Shown: positions 1-10,539 of the stretch, piece after piece | Layout of the letters: every line of letters begins with the position of its first letter | Numbering within the stretch: the first letter of the stretch is position 1 | Notes under the pieces: generated by a model | Told to the model about the DNA's origin: nothing | Seen by the model: the letters and a program-made list of their open reading frames with translations, nothing else | Databases searched by the model: none | Position numbers and translations under genes: made by a program | Source: Aselliscus stoliczkanus | Taxonomy: Eukaryota; Chordata; Mammalia; Chiroptera; Hipposideridae | Direction of reading: 5' to 3' | Assembly: GCA_033961575.1 (NCBI GenBank) | Contig: CM066730.1 | Span: 156,081,523 to 156,145,522, forward strand | DNA length: 64,000 nt

Positions 1-635
1 CCAGCCCTATTTTTTTTATTTCTTAATCTCCTTTTAGCCTAGTGTTGGTGGGGATTCTAGTAAAGTTTTCGAACCTCTGCTGTCTCTTTTGTTTCGGGGG
101 CTTTCTTCCTTCTTGCCTAATACTGGAACTGGAATTGTGGAGATGGCCATTCTGCTTGCTGTCTTTTCCTCTCAAACACAAAGAAGCAAATAAAGTGGGG
201 GAGCCTACTGGGAGAGGAGAGCTCCTAGGTGGGTGGAGCTGTGACTGGCTCCCTAGGATGGATAAAGGGGGCAGCTGCAGGTAGCTGGGGGCAGGCAGCA
301 GAGGATTTCAAGGCTCGCCAGCATCCACCGGAGTCCCTCCCTGGCTCCATGTGTATGTGTGAGGGACCCTGGCAAGGGCCCATTAGTGGTGATGGGAAGA
401 GCTATGAGTTATTAATGATGTTTGTAGTTGTAAGCTCTGCTAACGACTGTAATCATGGTCATTGTAATAATGTGCATAATGAGAACTCTAGCAGTGAATT
501 ACTAGATCAGCTGTGACTTTGATGGCCATGGTGAATGAGCTTGAGTCTGCTTCTATATGAACATACCTAGGCACAGGCTGTCAGAGAGCGGGGAGCATGG
601 GGGCAGGGGACGGCCTGGGGCTAGGAGGCAGGCCT
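1..635. other. Unique sequence, no gene recognised
   Basis: No repeat family, exon or RNA gene is recognised. Short open frames here lack any domain signature and are treated as chance. Confidence 0.5.
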
Positions 636-639
636 GGAA

Positions 640-785
640 GAGAAGGCTTGGGTGTGATCCCGGCTCAGTATCTTCAGAGCTGTGTGACTCAGCACTGTCG
701 TGTTAGCTCTCTGAGCCTCAGTTTTCTCAACTATAGCTGATCCTAGCCTACAGAGCCTTGAGGATTAAATGAGAGGATACACCTG
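640..785 (+). mobile_element. MIR SINE fragment
   Basis: The order of motifs follows the MIR consensus: a degenerate 'agctgtgtgactc' core, then 'tctgagcctcagttttctca', then 'ttgaggattaaatgagag'. MIR is an ancient tRNA-derived SINE mobilised by L2. Divergence is high, as expected for its age. Confidence 0.75.
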
Positions 786-799
786 AAGGAGGCAACGCC

Positions 800-1215
800 T
801 CTCTGCATCCCCTTGCTTCCTTTTGTAACTGTGCTGGCTGCTTTGCTGCTCCGAGTGTCACCCATGCCCTGGCTGCAGGTCCTTCGCCACTGGCTGTCCC
901 CCGACTTGGCATGCTTTCCCCCTAGGTATTTTTATAGCAGACAGGTCTCTGCTCAAATGTCATCTCACCATGGAGGTCTTTTATGATCCCCTTATCTAAA
1001 ACAGCACCCCCACACTCTGTCCTCTGTACTTTGTTTTTATTCACAGCTCTTGATATTTTATATATGTAATTGTTTATTGCTTTATTATCTGTCTCTTCGA
1101 CTGTAAGTGTCCCAAGCCCAGGGACTGTTTTGTTCACTGTGGAGTCTCCAGTGCCTACAACAGCACCCAGCCCACAGGAGGTACTCAGGAAATACTTATT
1201 GCATAAATGAAAGAA
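800..1215 (+). mobile_element. LINE-2 (L2) 3' fragment, sense
   Basis: The sequence follows the 3' end of L2: 'gtctctgctcaaatgtcatc', 'atctaaaacagcacccccac', then 'cccagggactgttttgttca' and a 3' end resembling 'tactcaggaaatacttattg'. This is the non-LTR terminus shared by old mammalian L2 copies. An antisense frame of 108 codons inside it is a shadow. Confidence 0.85.
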
Positions 1216-1658
1216 GAATGCTGTGACAGGCATAGGATATGTGCTCAATAAATTGGCGATGAGGTTAAAACTGTGAGCAAATGAACAGGCACTGATGCAT
1301 TAAAACAATGGACGGTGACGCTTCTCTCCAGAGGCTCCCTCTTCATAGAGAAACTCAGAGTGTTTGGTTTCCTGCCCTCTCGTGCTCACTTGCCGCCTCT
1401 TCAGTCACCGAGAGGGAGAACCACAAAGCTGATAGTGAAGTTGGACAAGGAGTCAGACCACTGCACTGAGAGTAGATACAGCAGACCTGGGGCGGCAGTG
1501 TGCCAGTGAGGACAAAGAATGAGGTTTCTGTGCCCAAGAGCCATGAGAAAGGGTCTTAGGAGCCATTCTGCCAGACCCCTGGATTCTGTCTAGAAGTGGC
1601 GTGTGCCCATGAGTGTGTTGTGAAGTGTGCGACTGTGCTACATCAATGTGCATATGCT

Positions 1659-1659
<1 letters not shown>
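1216..1659. other. Unique sequence, no gene recognised
   Basis: No recognisable repeat or exon. Overlapping frames on both strands of about 60 codons show no domain features. Confidence 0.45.

Positions 1660-1701
<42 letters not shown>
1660..1701. repeat. (TG)n microsatellite
   Basis: About 21 uninterrupted TG units, followed by an interrupted TG-rich tail to about 1715. It produces artificial Val-Cys or Thr-His open frames on the two strands. Confidence 0.97.
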
Positions 1702-1706
<5 letters not shown>

Positions 1707-1715
1707 AGTGGGTTT

Positions 1716-1975
1716 GAACCTATTTTGTGTGTCTATTCTAGTTGTGAGAGGGTGTGGATGATAAGAGTGTGCACATGGGGGTAGAGTGGCTTTATTGTGT
1801 GAACATATCTGTGACTGAAACATTGTGGCTGATTAATCAAGGATTTCTGTTGCCCAGTGCAGTTTGTCCTTAAAGCATCCCCCTTGAGACCTATGCTACC
1901 AAAGATACCAGTTGTATCATTTTGCTTGTGCTTGTGTGACAAGTTATCCTGACAGGCAGCCATGGAGAGAGAGGC
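1716..1975. other. Unique sequence, no gene recognised
   Basis: GT-rich flank of the microsatellite, then unassigned unique sequence. Confidence 0.4.
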
Positions 1976-1979
1976 CGGT

Positions 1980-2290
1980 CTCTTGGGATGATTTCTGCTG
2001 ATTGCTACTGTTTCAACAGAAACACAATTATTTCATAAGGCTAGGCTGACGGTGTTGCAAATAGCCAAGTGCTGAGCTGGAGCGATGGGGACCACATCCC
2101 ATTTGATACTAATTGCTTTGATGATGATAATTGTGGCATTGCAGACAGTGTGACTATCTCCTAATTTAATATAATCAATAAGGTAACAACAGCTCAATGC
2201 AAATGAGATGTGGGGAACCATGGGGCCATTTGTAAGCCATGTTCTTAATGCATTTTCCTAATTAGCTATAGCGGGCTCTTCTGCCCTGGA
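1980..2290. other. Possible conserved non-coding element (octamer-containing)
   Basis: A balanced, non-repetitive AT-rich block with many intact short motifs: 'gatgatgataattgtggcat', 'ctaatttaatataatcaata', an ATGCAAAT octamer near 2199 (POU-factor consensus) and 'cctaattagcta' near 2260 (homeodomain core TAATTA-like). It matches no repeat I know. Composition and motif content resemble vertebrate developmental enhancers, but conservation is untested. Confidence 0.3.
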
Positions 2291-2790
2291 GTGTGGGAGG
2301 GGCAATCATCTGTGATGCCACACGTTCTCCAAAACTTCACTCTTAGAGAGGCTCAGGAAGGGGCTTCTCCTGGGGCTCCCAGGAACCCCAAAGGCTTTCT
2401 TAGGATCAATTGAAATGGAGTCAGGGAGCTGGCGGTTTAATAGGACATTTCCCTCCAGATTCATGACATTCCCAGCTCAGAACCTGTAGTTTCACTACCT
2501 CTTCCATCTTATTGGGAGGTGCCCTAGGGCAAGCACTGTGCTTCTCTCATCAGACTTGTCATTCCATCACTCAGGACCCATGTCTCTTTCACTGAGTTGA
2601 GGCTCCGAATGCCACTGCTGGTGTTTTATTCATTAGGCTAGAACTTTGTCAAGGCTATGGGGGGTGTGTGTGGTTCTCGTCTATCAAATCAGGGTCCCCT
2701 TCCAGAGTAGAGCTATGATTCCACTCGTCCTGGTGCTTGCTCAGGCTCCTTGCTCAGACCTTGTGTATGTGCACATATGCATGGGTGTCT
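2291..2790. other. Unique sequence, no gene recognised
   Basis: Nothing identifiable as a gene or repeat in this stretch. Confidence 0.45.
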
Positions 2791-2834
2791 GTTGCCCCAG
2801 ACTGTGAGTTAGGAATACAGCATGCCAGCAGGGG

Positions 2835-3035
2835 TATGGCTTAGTGTAGTGCTTTGGAAGAGACTTTGGATCCAGACTGGCTGGGTTCAGTTCTCAGCCC
2901 AACCACCTACTAGCTGTGTGACCTTAGACAAGTTACTTGATGTCTCTGTGCCTCATTAGCTCATTCTATAAATGGGGGAAATAATACCGACTTACAGGTG
3001 ACTTGTGAGATTTTAATGAGTTAAATATCTTAACG
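2835..3035 (+). mobile_element. MIR SINE, near full length
   Basis: The MIR order is clear: 'ggatccagactggctgggtt', 'ctagctgtgtgaccttagac', 'ctctgtgcctcattagctca', then 'gagattttaatgagttaaat'. It is a well preserved copy of the ancient family. Confidence 0.88.
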
Positions 3036-3049
3036 TCTTTTAATATTTA

Positions 3050-3230
3050 TTAAAATAAAATAGTTACTGAATCCCATTAGCCACATAGTTACTCAGTCCC
3101 ATTAGCCACATTCTAGTGTTCAATACTCACAAGTAGCTAGTGGCTAGAGTGTTGGACAGAGTAGATATCTTATGTAATTTCTACATAATTTCCATCCTCA
3201 CAGAAAGTTCTATTGGCCAGTGCTGCTATA
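3050..3230 (-). mobile_element. Nonautonomous hAT-like DNA transposon fragment
   Basis: The right part reads as the reverse complement of the common mammalian DNA element beginning 'agtgctgtccaatagaactt'. Here it ends 'agttctattggccagtgctg', with the 'gctagtggctagagtgttgg' motif upstream. The left part holds a tandem 26-bp duplication around 'cccattagccacatagttac'. I cannot name the subfamily with certainty. Confidence 0.6.
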
Positions 3231-3471
3231 GACCTTTGATGTTGAATGAGCTGAGTTCCAAGGAGCTCCCATACTTCTCCAGGTTTTGCAATGGGTGCAC
3301 CTATGTTTTCTCCAAATTCAAATTCTGTACACTGCACAAACTCCTCTTCTCCTGGCAGAAAAAGCCCAGCCCTAAACCATCTCTTGTCACATCCCCTGGA
3401 CAGGATGCCCAGACCTGGGATCCCCAGTGGCTGTTGAACCAGATGGCTTGGGAGTTATTAATGAGAGAGAG

Positions 3472-3473
<2 letters not shown>

Positions 3474-3523
<50 letters not shown>
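3474..3523. repeat. (TG)n microsatellite
   Basis: About 25 pure TG units preceded by a GAGAGG transition. Long apparent frames on both strands across it are translation artefacts. Confidence 0.97.
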
Positions 3524-3526
<3 letters not shown>

Positions 3527-3734
3527 CATGCGGGGTGCTGTGATCATCATTTTGGAGCCTTCCTTGGGGAAGTAACAAATGGTATCCCTACCCAGCAGTC
3601 CTCCAGTGAGTGGGGTCACCTCATAAATCAGTGTGAAACCCCAGTCCTTACTGAGTTGTCCCAAGGTCCCAGAGAAAAATGACCCAAAGGTTGTGGGGAT
3701 GCCTTTCATGGCTTCACCTCTCACCATTCCGCAC

Positions 3735-3885
3735 CCTGGTGGGCCTCGTGGACAGCGTGCTGGCTTGACTGTCAGCAACCCCAGGCCTCTGTCCTGGCTC
3801 TGTGTAACCAGTGGTCTGATCTTGAAGGAATCACCTTTTCTCTCTAGGCTTCAATTTTCTCCTCTGTAAAGTTTGGGGTGGGAAG
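3735..3885 (+). mobile_element. MIR SINE fragment
   Basis: Degenerate MIR: 'tggctctgtgtaaccagtgg', 'tctctaggcttcaattttct', 'cctctgtaaagtttgggg'. The 5' head is poorly preserved. Confidence 0.6.
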
Positions 3886-4374
3886 AAGGAGGGAAAATTA
3901 CACAGGAATGTAATATTTGGGATTTACAATCGGTTCCACCTCCTGGCCCAGGGAAAAGACTGCAAGACTGCAAATCCAGGGCTGCGAGGGCACTGGGATC
4001 ACCTTTGCATTTTCCTAGTAATTCTTATTCACTTTAATATCTGAGAGCCTTTGGCCTAAGGGCACGTGCTATTTTATATCTCGCACACCTGCTTGTTGGA
4101 GGAAGTGGCTAGGGCACAAGGTATGAGAGAGGGGGTGGGTGGGAATGGTTGAGTGAAGAGACTGGGTGCAGGTAGGGTGAGAAGGCTGTGCCTTCCCTGG
4201 GGACCCTAGGCTAAGGCCAAATTTCAGGCAGTTTGGCAAACTGGGAATGAGGCCTGGCTTAGAACAAAAGCAGAGCCTAGAGATCTGACCTGAGGGGCCA
4301 GTGGAATCAGAGGCCTTCCTTGGAGGTGGGATTGCCCCGCTGGCTTTCTGGAGAAAAGATCTGGCCCTGAGGGA
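3886..4374. other. Unique sequence, no gene recognised
   Basis: Purine-rich unique DNA, including a GGGGGTGGGTGGG stretch near 4133. No exon or repeat assigned. Confidence 0.4.
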
Positions 4375-4620
4375 AGTGGTTACATAATAGTAGTTATGTA
4401 GTGGTTATAGAAGTTGTTAAAATACACAGGTTCAGGAGCCACACAGAACTGGGTTCAAATCCTGGCTTGGTGACACTTGAACCACATGATCCTGGGCAAG
4501 TCATTTAACCTCATTTGTAGAATGGTGACAGCACTATTTGGCCTCACAGGATTTAATAAGACAGCGTATGTGAAAGCCCCTGCCACATAGAAATACTTGT
4601 GTGTTCTACTCCACCAACTG
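4375..4620 (+). mobile_element. MIR SINE, near full length
   Basis: Contains 'gaactgggttcaaatcctgg', 'gatcctgggcaagtcattta', 'aatggtgacagcactatttg' and 'tcacaggatttaataagaca' in MIR order. The ORF-like frames over it are shadows. Confidence 0.88.
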
Positions 4621-4699
4621 GCTTCCAGGATCTTCCTGGACAAGGTTCAGGGTAACACGGAGGCTTGGAAAGGATTTGGACAGTAACAGTGACTGCTTC

Positions 4700-4875
4700 T
4701 TGTACCATGTTCTGTAATCTACCAAGGACTTTCACGTGTAGTATCTTGTGATGATCTTGTGGCAACCCTGTTGGGAAAGCTGAAGTTCAGAGACATTCAG
4801 CGACTTGCCCAAGGTCATTTGCTTGGACATAGGAAGGGGAAGGGTACACAGCTGTCCAAATTGTGACCCACTATT
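4700..4875 (-). mobile_element. MIR SINE fragment, antisense
   Basis: The antisense MIR core 'gggaaagctgaagttcagag' followed by 'cgacttgcccaaggtcattt' identifies it. It stands opposite in orientation to the MIR just upstream. Confidence 0.75.
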
Positions 4876-5860
4876 CCAGAATTGGCCACCTGATGGCTGC
4901 TGGTGACAAAACTTGCCCAAATTCCTGAAAGAGAGTGTATTTGTGGGGCAAAGTGGGTTGGGACAGCGCCATAGGAAGAGTCCTGGGGAATTTCCACTTG
5001 GTCTGGGCTCCTGCTTAGCTGGCTGATGGGTGGGAATGAGTTTCTCTTATCAGGGAAGCCTTTGTCTGCCATCTGTTTTGGGTGCACTGGTGGGGGTGGG
5101 GCCATATGTGTGTGTGAGGGGGTTGTTTAGGGTGGGATGGGGGGGTGTCTGTTATGCCTCTTATCTTATATCCTGGCCTTCTGGGTGCCAGGCCAAGTCC
5201 CAGTGCCTCTCCCTGTGACTTATTCACCACCTACAGCTGGTTTTCAGGAACTGGGTGGAGGGTGAGGCTGCCAGGTTGGGAAAGGCTAGGGTAAACAAAC
5301 TACATGCTTAGGCAGCAGTTAACATAAGTAGCTGTATGGTTCTGGGCAGGCAGCTGGCACGAGTGTCAGCCCAGGGCGGCTCAGGCGTGAATTGGGGCAG
5401 ACTGCAGGGACTTGTGGTGAGGCAGCAGGCAGAGATGGGCAGGCATCTGCCTCCGGAGCTGACTAAGGTCAGACAGGACACTGACAAGCCTCAGGCAGAT
5501 GCCACCAGGACCATGGAGAGTGCGCCAGGCTTTCTGGTGTGGGATTCCTCTGTAGACTTTTATCACCAGACTCGCTTAACACCCCATAGCTTTCTGGTTT
5601 GCAAGCCCCCGTCTTAGCTTGGTCTCTGTGAAGCCCCTCCAGCAGCTCTCAAGCTCTGTTTCCAAAGTCCATTGGAAAGACTTTGACCTGCCTGGGGGTG
5701 TTTTCTGAAGGTGTTCACATCTTTCAAGGGTCCAGTTTGTTGGTGGGTGATCCTTGTCAAACTCTGGGGCCCCTATATTTTTAGTCCAGGGCCTGATCCC
5801 AGCCAGGGACTCAGTCTTTACATGAGCAGTCACCAAAGTTTGCCCCGAGTTGGAGGGACT
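4876..5860. other. Unique sequence with a putative G-quadruplex
   Basis: No gene or repeat is recognised across about 1 kb. Positions 5118-5145 on the + strand contain four G-runs (5, 3, 3 and 7 G) with loops of 7, 1 and 2 nt, which fits the usual G3+N1-7 pattern. Short frames in the block have no domain features. Confidence 0.45.
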
Positions 5861-5883
5861 CCCGTTTTTTTGTTTTTGTTTTT

Positions 5884-6315
5884 TAAGATTTTATTGGGGA
5901 ATTGGGGGTGGAGAACAGCGTTGGGGAACCGGGGAAGGGGAACAGACAAGTTGTTGTCTTTTTTTGTTCTTCAGTCTAGTTGTGGAGGACATTGCTTCAC
6001 TGGCCCATGTTGGTATCGTCTTTGAGCTCTTCTCGGGTGAGGCAGATCGGTTGCCGGCCTCTGGACAGCCGCTCACCACGGCTATTGGCAGCTCACGCTG
6101 GCTGCCGGCCACTCACTGTACCCTATGGCAGCCCACTGCAGCAGGGGCTGCAGCTATGCCGTCCCGGGGACTCACAGCAGCCCAGCTCCAGGTGGAGCTG
6201 TTGTTCACCATCTTAGCTGTAGAGGGCAGTGTCACTGGCCCTCATAGGTGGGATCTGAACCAGGGCCACTGGCATCCCAAGCCAGCTCTTAACCAATGCG
6301 CCACTCAGCTGGCCC
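5884..6315 (-). mobile_element. Long tRNA-derived SINE (Rhin-1-like), full length
   Basis: Read on the minus strand it starts GGGCCAGCTGAGTGGCGCA (A box GTGGCGCATTGG), has a B box-like GGTTCAGATCCC, runs through 'ggccagtgacactgccctct' into a body of about 300 bp, and ends CCCCAATAAAATCTT plus an A-rich tail. A polyadenylation-like AATAAA lies at the 3' end. Flanks TTGTTTTTGTTTTT at 5870-5883 and 6316-6329 are a candidate 14-bp target duplication, though low in complexity. A 196-codon frame across it on the other strand is spurious. Confidence 0.88.
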
Positions 6316-6329
6316 TTGTTTTTGTTTTT

Positions 6330-6685
6330 AACAAGACATGCTGCCTGCCACCTCAAGTCTCCAATGCCCTGTACCCACACCTCCCAGCTCCTCTTTTTTC
6401 TCCCCTTTTGCTTGTGACTGCTCAAGTGAATCAGGGCTGAAGATCAGAAGTCACAAGTTGAGAAGCTTTTCCCACTAATGAGCTCTCTGAGGGCTACAGA
6501 CAGCCCCTTCCTTTGCTCCGCCCTGCCCTGCTCACTTATTTATAACAAATCACAGGAGGAGGAAAGACCAATAAGCTCACAACACTGCCAGCTGACAACT
6601 GGAGGGAGGAAGGGCAGAAGAGGGTGACTCAATCAAGAGAGTTTGCAGGGGGGCAAATCAAAAGTATTAAACTTTATACTTTTTC
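6330..6685. other. Unique sequence, no gene recognised
   Basis: Unassigned. The block around 6440-6620 is non-repetitive and contains 'cttatttataacaaatcaca', but nothing that defines a gene. Confidence 0.4.
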
Positions 6686-6689
6686 TCAG

Positions 6690-6830
6690 CATAAAATCAC
6701 CTTGTGGTGCAGGTGGGATGTCTGAGGCCCAGAGGGCCCAGTAACTTCTTCAATCCAGGTGGCCAGTGAGAACCAAGCCAAGACTGAAATTTGGGCCTTC
6801 TTAGAGTCTCAGTTCAGCATCATTTCTACT
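6690..6830 (-). mobile_element. MIR SINE fragment, antisense
   Basis: Degenerate antisense MIR: 'tgaggcccagagggcccagt' (tail of the 'gaaactgaggcacagagagg' motif), then 'aagactgaaatttgggcctt'. Confidence 0.55.
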
Positions 6831-7885
6831 ATAGAATCCATTCCTTTAGAATCCATTTATCTTGAAAACTGAAGTGAGGTCTCTGTTTCAATTGACAGCT
6901 TGGCATTTTTCTGTCTGTCAACACTTTGATAAATTTAGAAGAAATGGGCTTATTTTGGTACATCTGGGGACTAACAAAAAGATCAAGATTGCCACTATGA
7001 TGATGTCTTCACTCTGCCACCTTGAAACAAAATGGCAGCTGACATGAATGTTTTCAAGGAGACATGCTGTCTATAATTTGTAATGGATTTCAACATAATT
7101 TGGCTTGTGGGTAGAAGTTACTATGGATATGCCTGCATGGAAAATGACCTGGAGTTCACAGTCATTATTCCTCACATAAGATCCATTACTTGTTTCACTG
7201 TTGACAAGACAAGCAGAGGAGGTGGCTAAGACAGTCTATATTTTGAGGGTTTGTTACCATTATTATTATTTATGATGGCAGGTAGGCATTTCGTGTTCAG
7301 TGTTTTGGTGGGACGTGGGCCAGGAGAAGCGGAGTGTGGGACAATCCCTAGAAAGCCTGGTATCCCGAGGCCCTCAAACCTCCTTTCCCATCCATCTAGC
7401 TACATCCCTCTTGCCATCAAGCCTGGAAGGGCTGGAGATACCCAAATGTCCCAGGCCTGAAGAATCCACCAGAGTTGTCTGACAATGCCCTGGATCCAAC
7501 TTCCTTTTTCTACATAATCAATCCCAAAGGCCAAAAGGTAAACTTCTCTCCAGAGCCTTGGTGGCTGCCTCTGGGGGTCACCCTGGCAGACTTAGTGCAC
7601 ATGTCCTTGCAGTAACTAGGGAGGGAGCAGCAAGGGCCCGAGTTCCCGAGTCTGAGTGCTGGAGTGGGGGCCACTTGGGTGGGGAGGACTTCAAGTGTGA
7701 TTTGTTCTCACCATTTTCCTACATTTAAGGGCAGAATTGACTTTCCTCAGAAAGATTTAGCTGATGGAAGTCTCTCCTTCTTGGTCCCAGGCTCCCCTGC
7801 TGGACACGCCCATTTAGATGTCCACAGTCAGGCCTAAAAACCAGCTCATCTTCCCCCAACCTTTACAGCTGTTACCCCTGTGTTT
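6831..7885. other. Unique sequence, no gene recognised
   Basis: About 1 kb of unassigned DNA. It contains AT-rich stretches and no exon with credible splice sites or protein similarity that I can recognise. Confidence 0.45.
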
Positions 7886-7903
7886 AAAAAAAAAAAAAAA
7901 TCA

Positions 7904-8012
7904 GGGCCGGCCAAGTGGCGCAGTGGTTAAGCTCTGGCTTGGGAAGCCAGCGGCCCCAGTTCGGTCCCACATGTGAGGGCCAGTGACACTGCCCTCAAAA
8001 AAAAAAAAAAAA
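7904..8012 (+). mobile_element. Short head-only tRNA SINE
   Basis: Starts GGGCCGGCCAAGTGGCGCAG, carries A box GTGGCGCAGTGG and B box GGTTCGGTCCC, and stops immediately after 'gtgacactgccctc', where a pure A tail begins. The body of the long SINE is absent. Poly-A followed by ATCA occurs on both sides, consistent with a target duplication in an A-run. Confidence 0.93.
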
Positions 8013-8195
8013 TCACTGTTATCCAGCTCTGGTCAGTACCCTTAATGGATTCCTCTAAACCAGGGTAAGCCACTAGCATTTTATACAGTGACATTGAAGC
8101 CACCACTTCCCACTTATTGCTTTCAATCCCTTGCCACCCTCTGCATTCCTTTGCCTTATACCTCGTTCTCCATACGTGTTTAGCTTTTTAAAATT

Positions 8196-8575
8196 TACTA
8201 CCTAGTGCTTATTATGTATCAGGTATCATTCTCAGTACTTTAGATGTATTAACTCTTTTAATCTTCTTAGTATCTCTATCAGATAGGGACTATTATCAGC
8301 ACTACTTTACAGATGAGGAAGCTGAGGCACAGAGAGCTGAAATATTTTGCGCAAGGTCATACACTAAATAAGCAGCAGTGGGGCTGGCCGAGTGGCACGG
8401 TTGGTTAAGCGCTGGCTTGGGAAGCCAGCGGCCCTGGTTCGGTCCCACATGTGAGGGCCAGTGACACTGCCCTCAAAAAAAAAAAAAAAAAAAAAAAGCA
8501 GCAGAGCTAAGATTCAAACTTGGCATGCTAACCCCAGAGTCTGTTTTCTGAGCTGTTATACCACACTGCCTCCCA
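8196..8575 (-). mobile_element. MIR SINE, antisense, split by a younger SINE
   Basis: The left part has 'gtgcttattatgtatcaggt', 'ctactttacagatgaggaag' and 'gcgcaaggtcatacactaaa'. The right part resumes with 'agctaagattcaaacttggc' and 'ttataccacactgcctccc', the MIR head. The interruption at 8379-8495 is a SINE with a 9-bp target duplication. Confidence 0.92.
8379..8495 (+). mobile_element. Short head-only tRNA SINE inserted in MIR
   Basis: Same head as the copy at 7904: 'ggctggccgagtggcacggt', 'gcgctggcttgggaagccag', B box GGTTCGGTCCC, end at 'gacactgccctc', then about 22 A. Exact target duplication AAGCAGCAG at 8370-8378 and 8496-8504 fixes both ends. Confidence 0.95.
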
Positions 8576-8699
8576 AATGCCAAACTGGTGAGGCATTTGA
8601 TTTGACTTTTCCTCAAAATTCTGCCTCTCAGATGGACCACCTTGGCCTGGCTGTCCGCTCGTCTATCTAGCCACCCACCACCCACCCCACCCACCCATC

Positions 8700-8890
8700 T
8701 TTTCATTCAACACCTATTTCTGAATATATTTACTATGTGCCCAGCATTCTGCCAAGTGACAGTTCTTGCTCTCTTAGGGCTGGCAGACTTATGGAGCAGA
8801 TAAATAGACAACACTTTCACACACTAATTAATGTGTGTTTACAAGTGGGCATATGTGCCTTGAAGAAAAGGATACAGCGCCATGTCAGCC
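8700..8890 (-). mobile_element. L2 3' fragment, antisense
   Basis: 'ttcattcaacacctatttct', 'tatgtgcccagcattctgcc' and 'gcagataaatagacaacact' follow the antisense 3' end of L2. Confidence 0.65.
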
Positions 8891-9179
8891 CAGGTCTTTG
8901 CAGCCCATTTCCCAGCCTTGACCCAGACCCCTGACCTCCATCAGATACCACTTCCTGAGCCTAATAGTTTTCAGGGGATTCCACCATCGAGGTTCCCAAC
9001 ATAATGTCCAAAGCATCTTCCTAACCTGGCACAGTTTCCTGGGGTGCACAGAGCCTTCAAGGGCAGCCAATTCTAGCTGTTATCCCAGCACAAGCTTCTT
9101 TTTTTTTAACCCCCGTCTTCCCTGGCCTTGCAAACCTCCCTGGTAAATGACTATAGATAACATTATTTTCCTTCTCCTT

Positions 9180-9265
9180 GAGCAGTGGTTGAAACCTTTT
9201 GTGGGGGCATGGATCTCTTTGAGAAATTGATTAAGAACGTATTTTGAGAAACAAAATGTTTCCCT
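9180..9265. repeat. Unassigned dispersed repeat, copy 1
   Basis: Shares GAGCAGTGGTTGAAACCTTTT and a 'ctctttgagaaattgat' segment with a copy at 9466. The wording resembles old mammalian DNA transposon ends but I cannot name the family. Confidence 0.45.
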
Positions 9266-9465
9266 GGCTTTCTAAGCTACTGAATCCTCAAAAGTAGCCC
9301 TAAGCTTGCACCCCAGATTTGGAGGACACTTTTTAAGGCTAAGGGGATTATACTAGCTGAGTAGAAAAGCGATACCCCCAGCAGTTCACTTCCTACTAGA
9401 TACAGATGCTTTGTCTTCCTCACCCCAGCAGAATTCACTTGTATTTCATTACTCTCCTTCATCCT

Positions 9466-9635
9466 GAGCAGTGATTGAAACCTTTTTGGGCTCTTTGAGA
9501 GACTGACAAAAAAAGGAAAAGAAGAAGAAGAAGACCTCCACTGAGAAAAATTCTACATACTTAGAACAATTTACACATGATTTCACGGGGTTTACAGTAG
9601 CTCATTCATGGGTCCCAGGTGAATAATTTCTACCT
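9466..9635. repeat. Unassigned dispersed repeat, copy 2
   Basis: Starts GAGCAGTGATTGAAACCTTTT (one mismatch from copy 1 about 286 bp upstream), continues 'ctctttgagagactgac' and an AAGAAG run, then 'gatttcacggggtttacag'. Both copies follow a similar CTCCTT-rich leader, so either a local duplication or two copies of one family. Confidence 0.45.
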
Positions 9636-10370
9636 GGAAAGATGTCCTTTCTTTGTTTTTATGGCCCGTACTACCTCTTGACATGACCTCTGAACAGTAG
9701 GGCATAATTATACTCCAGCAGCTGATCAGTGTCTGGGGGATTCTATAGGTTTCCCAGGAGGGGTCTCTAAGATACCATTCAGGATGTTGGGGACCAGCTC
9801 CAGAGGTGGAGATGCTGCCTGGCACTCCTCTAGATTCCATGAGCCCAAGGTCCAAAGAACACAGGTTGCAGCCTCCTGGCTTCCCTCTGTGACCACCCAC
9901 TCCCATGTGCTCTGCTACTCTCTGTTAACTGTGCTGATCGAGACAGGCACCCAAGACTCATCTCAATCATTCTTGGCAGGGAATCTAGGTATGTAGTGCA
10001 GGGAAAACAAGTAAGAGACACCTGTAATAGCCCTCCCGACCCAGCGCCCATGACAGACGTTGCTAATCAATCAGAGCTTTCTTTCCCATTTGGCCCAGAT
10101 ATGGTCTTCTAATGCTTTTCAAATAGCAATTTAGGTAGACACCACCAATCCATCAGAGTTGGCATGTAGGATGAAATATTTCTGCCATCCTGGATACCGG
10201 GGAATGTGGGCTGGACACTCTGGTGCTAGGCCTACCTCTGGCCAGTCTAGGGTCTCAGATCCCATGTCCCCACTGGCCTGGAACTCCAGGCCTCTTTGTT
10301 GGTCTTGGAGAATCCTCCATCATTGACCTGGTTGGTCAAGCTGTACCCCGAGGGTGACCTTCGGTATTCC
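9636..10370. other. Unique sequence, no gene recognised
   Basis: Nothing identifiable; overlapping antisense frames of 73-104 codons have no recognisable domain. Confidence 0.45.
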
Positions 10371-10539
10371 CCTGTATGAATTCACCCATTCCTCAGCTAA
10401 AACGTCTCCAGAATCTTTTGTTTTTCCCTAGCCTCACTTCAGGGACCTCAGGTCAGATCCTCATTACCTCTAGACAGTCTAGAAATGTCAAGAATGGCCC
10501 CATTCTTACAACTCCTGTAATCCATATATCATGCTTCCT

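Noticed and set aside
3140..3682. 180-codon frame with a Val-Cys run
   Set aside because: It spans a DNA transposon fragment and a TG microsatellite.
5850..6440. 196-codon frame
   Set aside because: It lies across the antisense side of a tRNA SINE; the residues are translated SINE body.
7904..8012. tRNA gene suggested by A and B boxes
   Set aside because: The acceptor and anticodon stems do not form a tRNA, an A-tail and target duplication are present, and several dispersed copies exist: it is a SINE.
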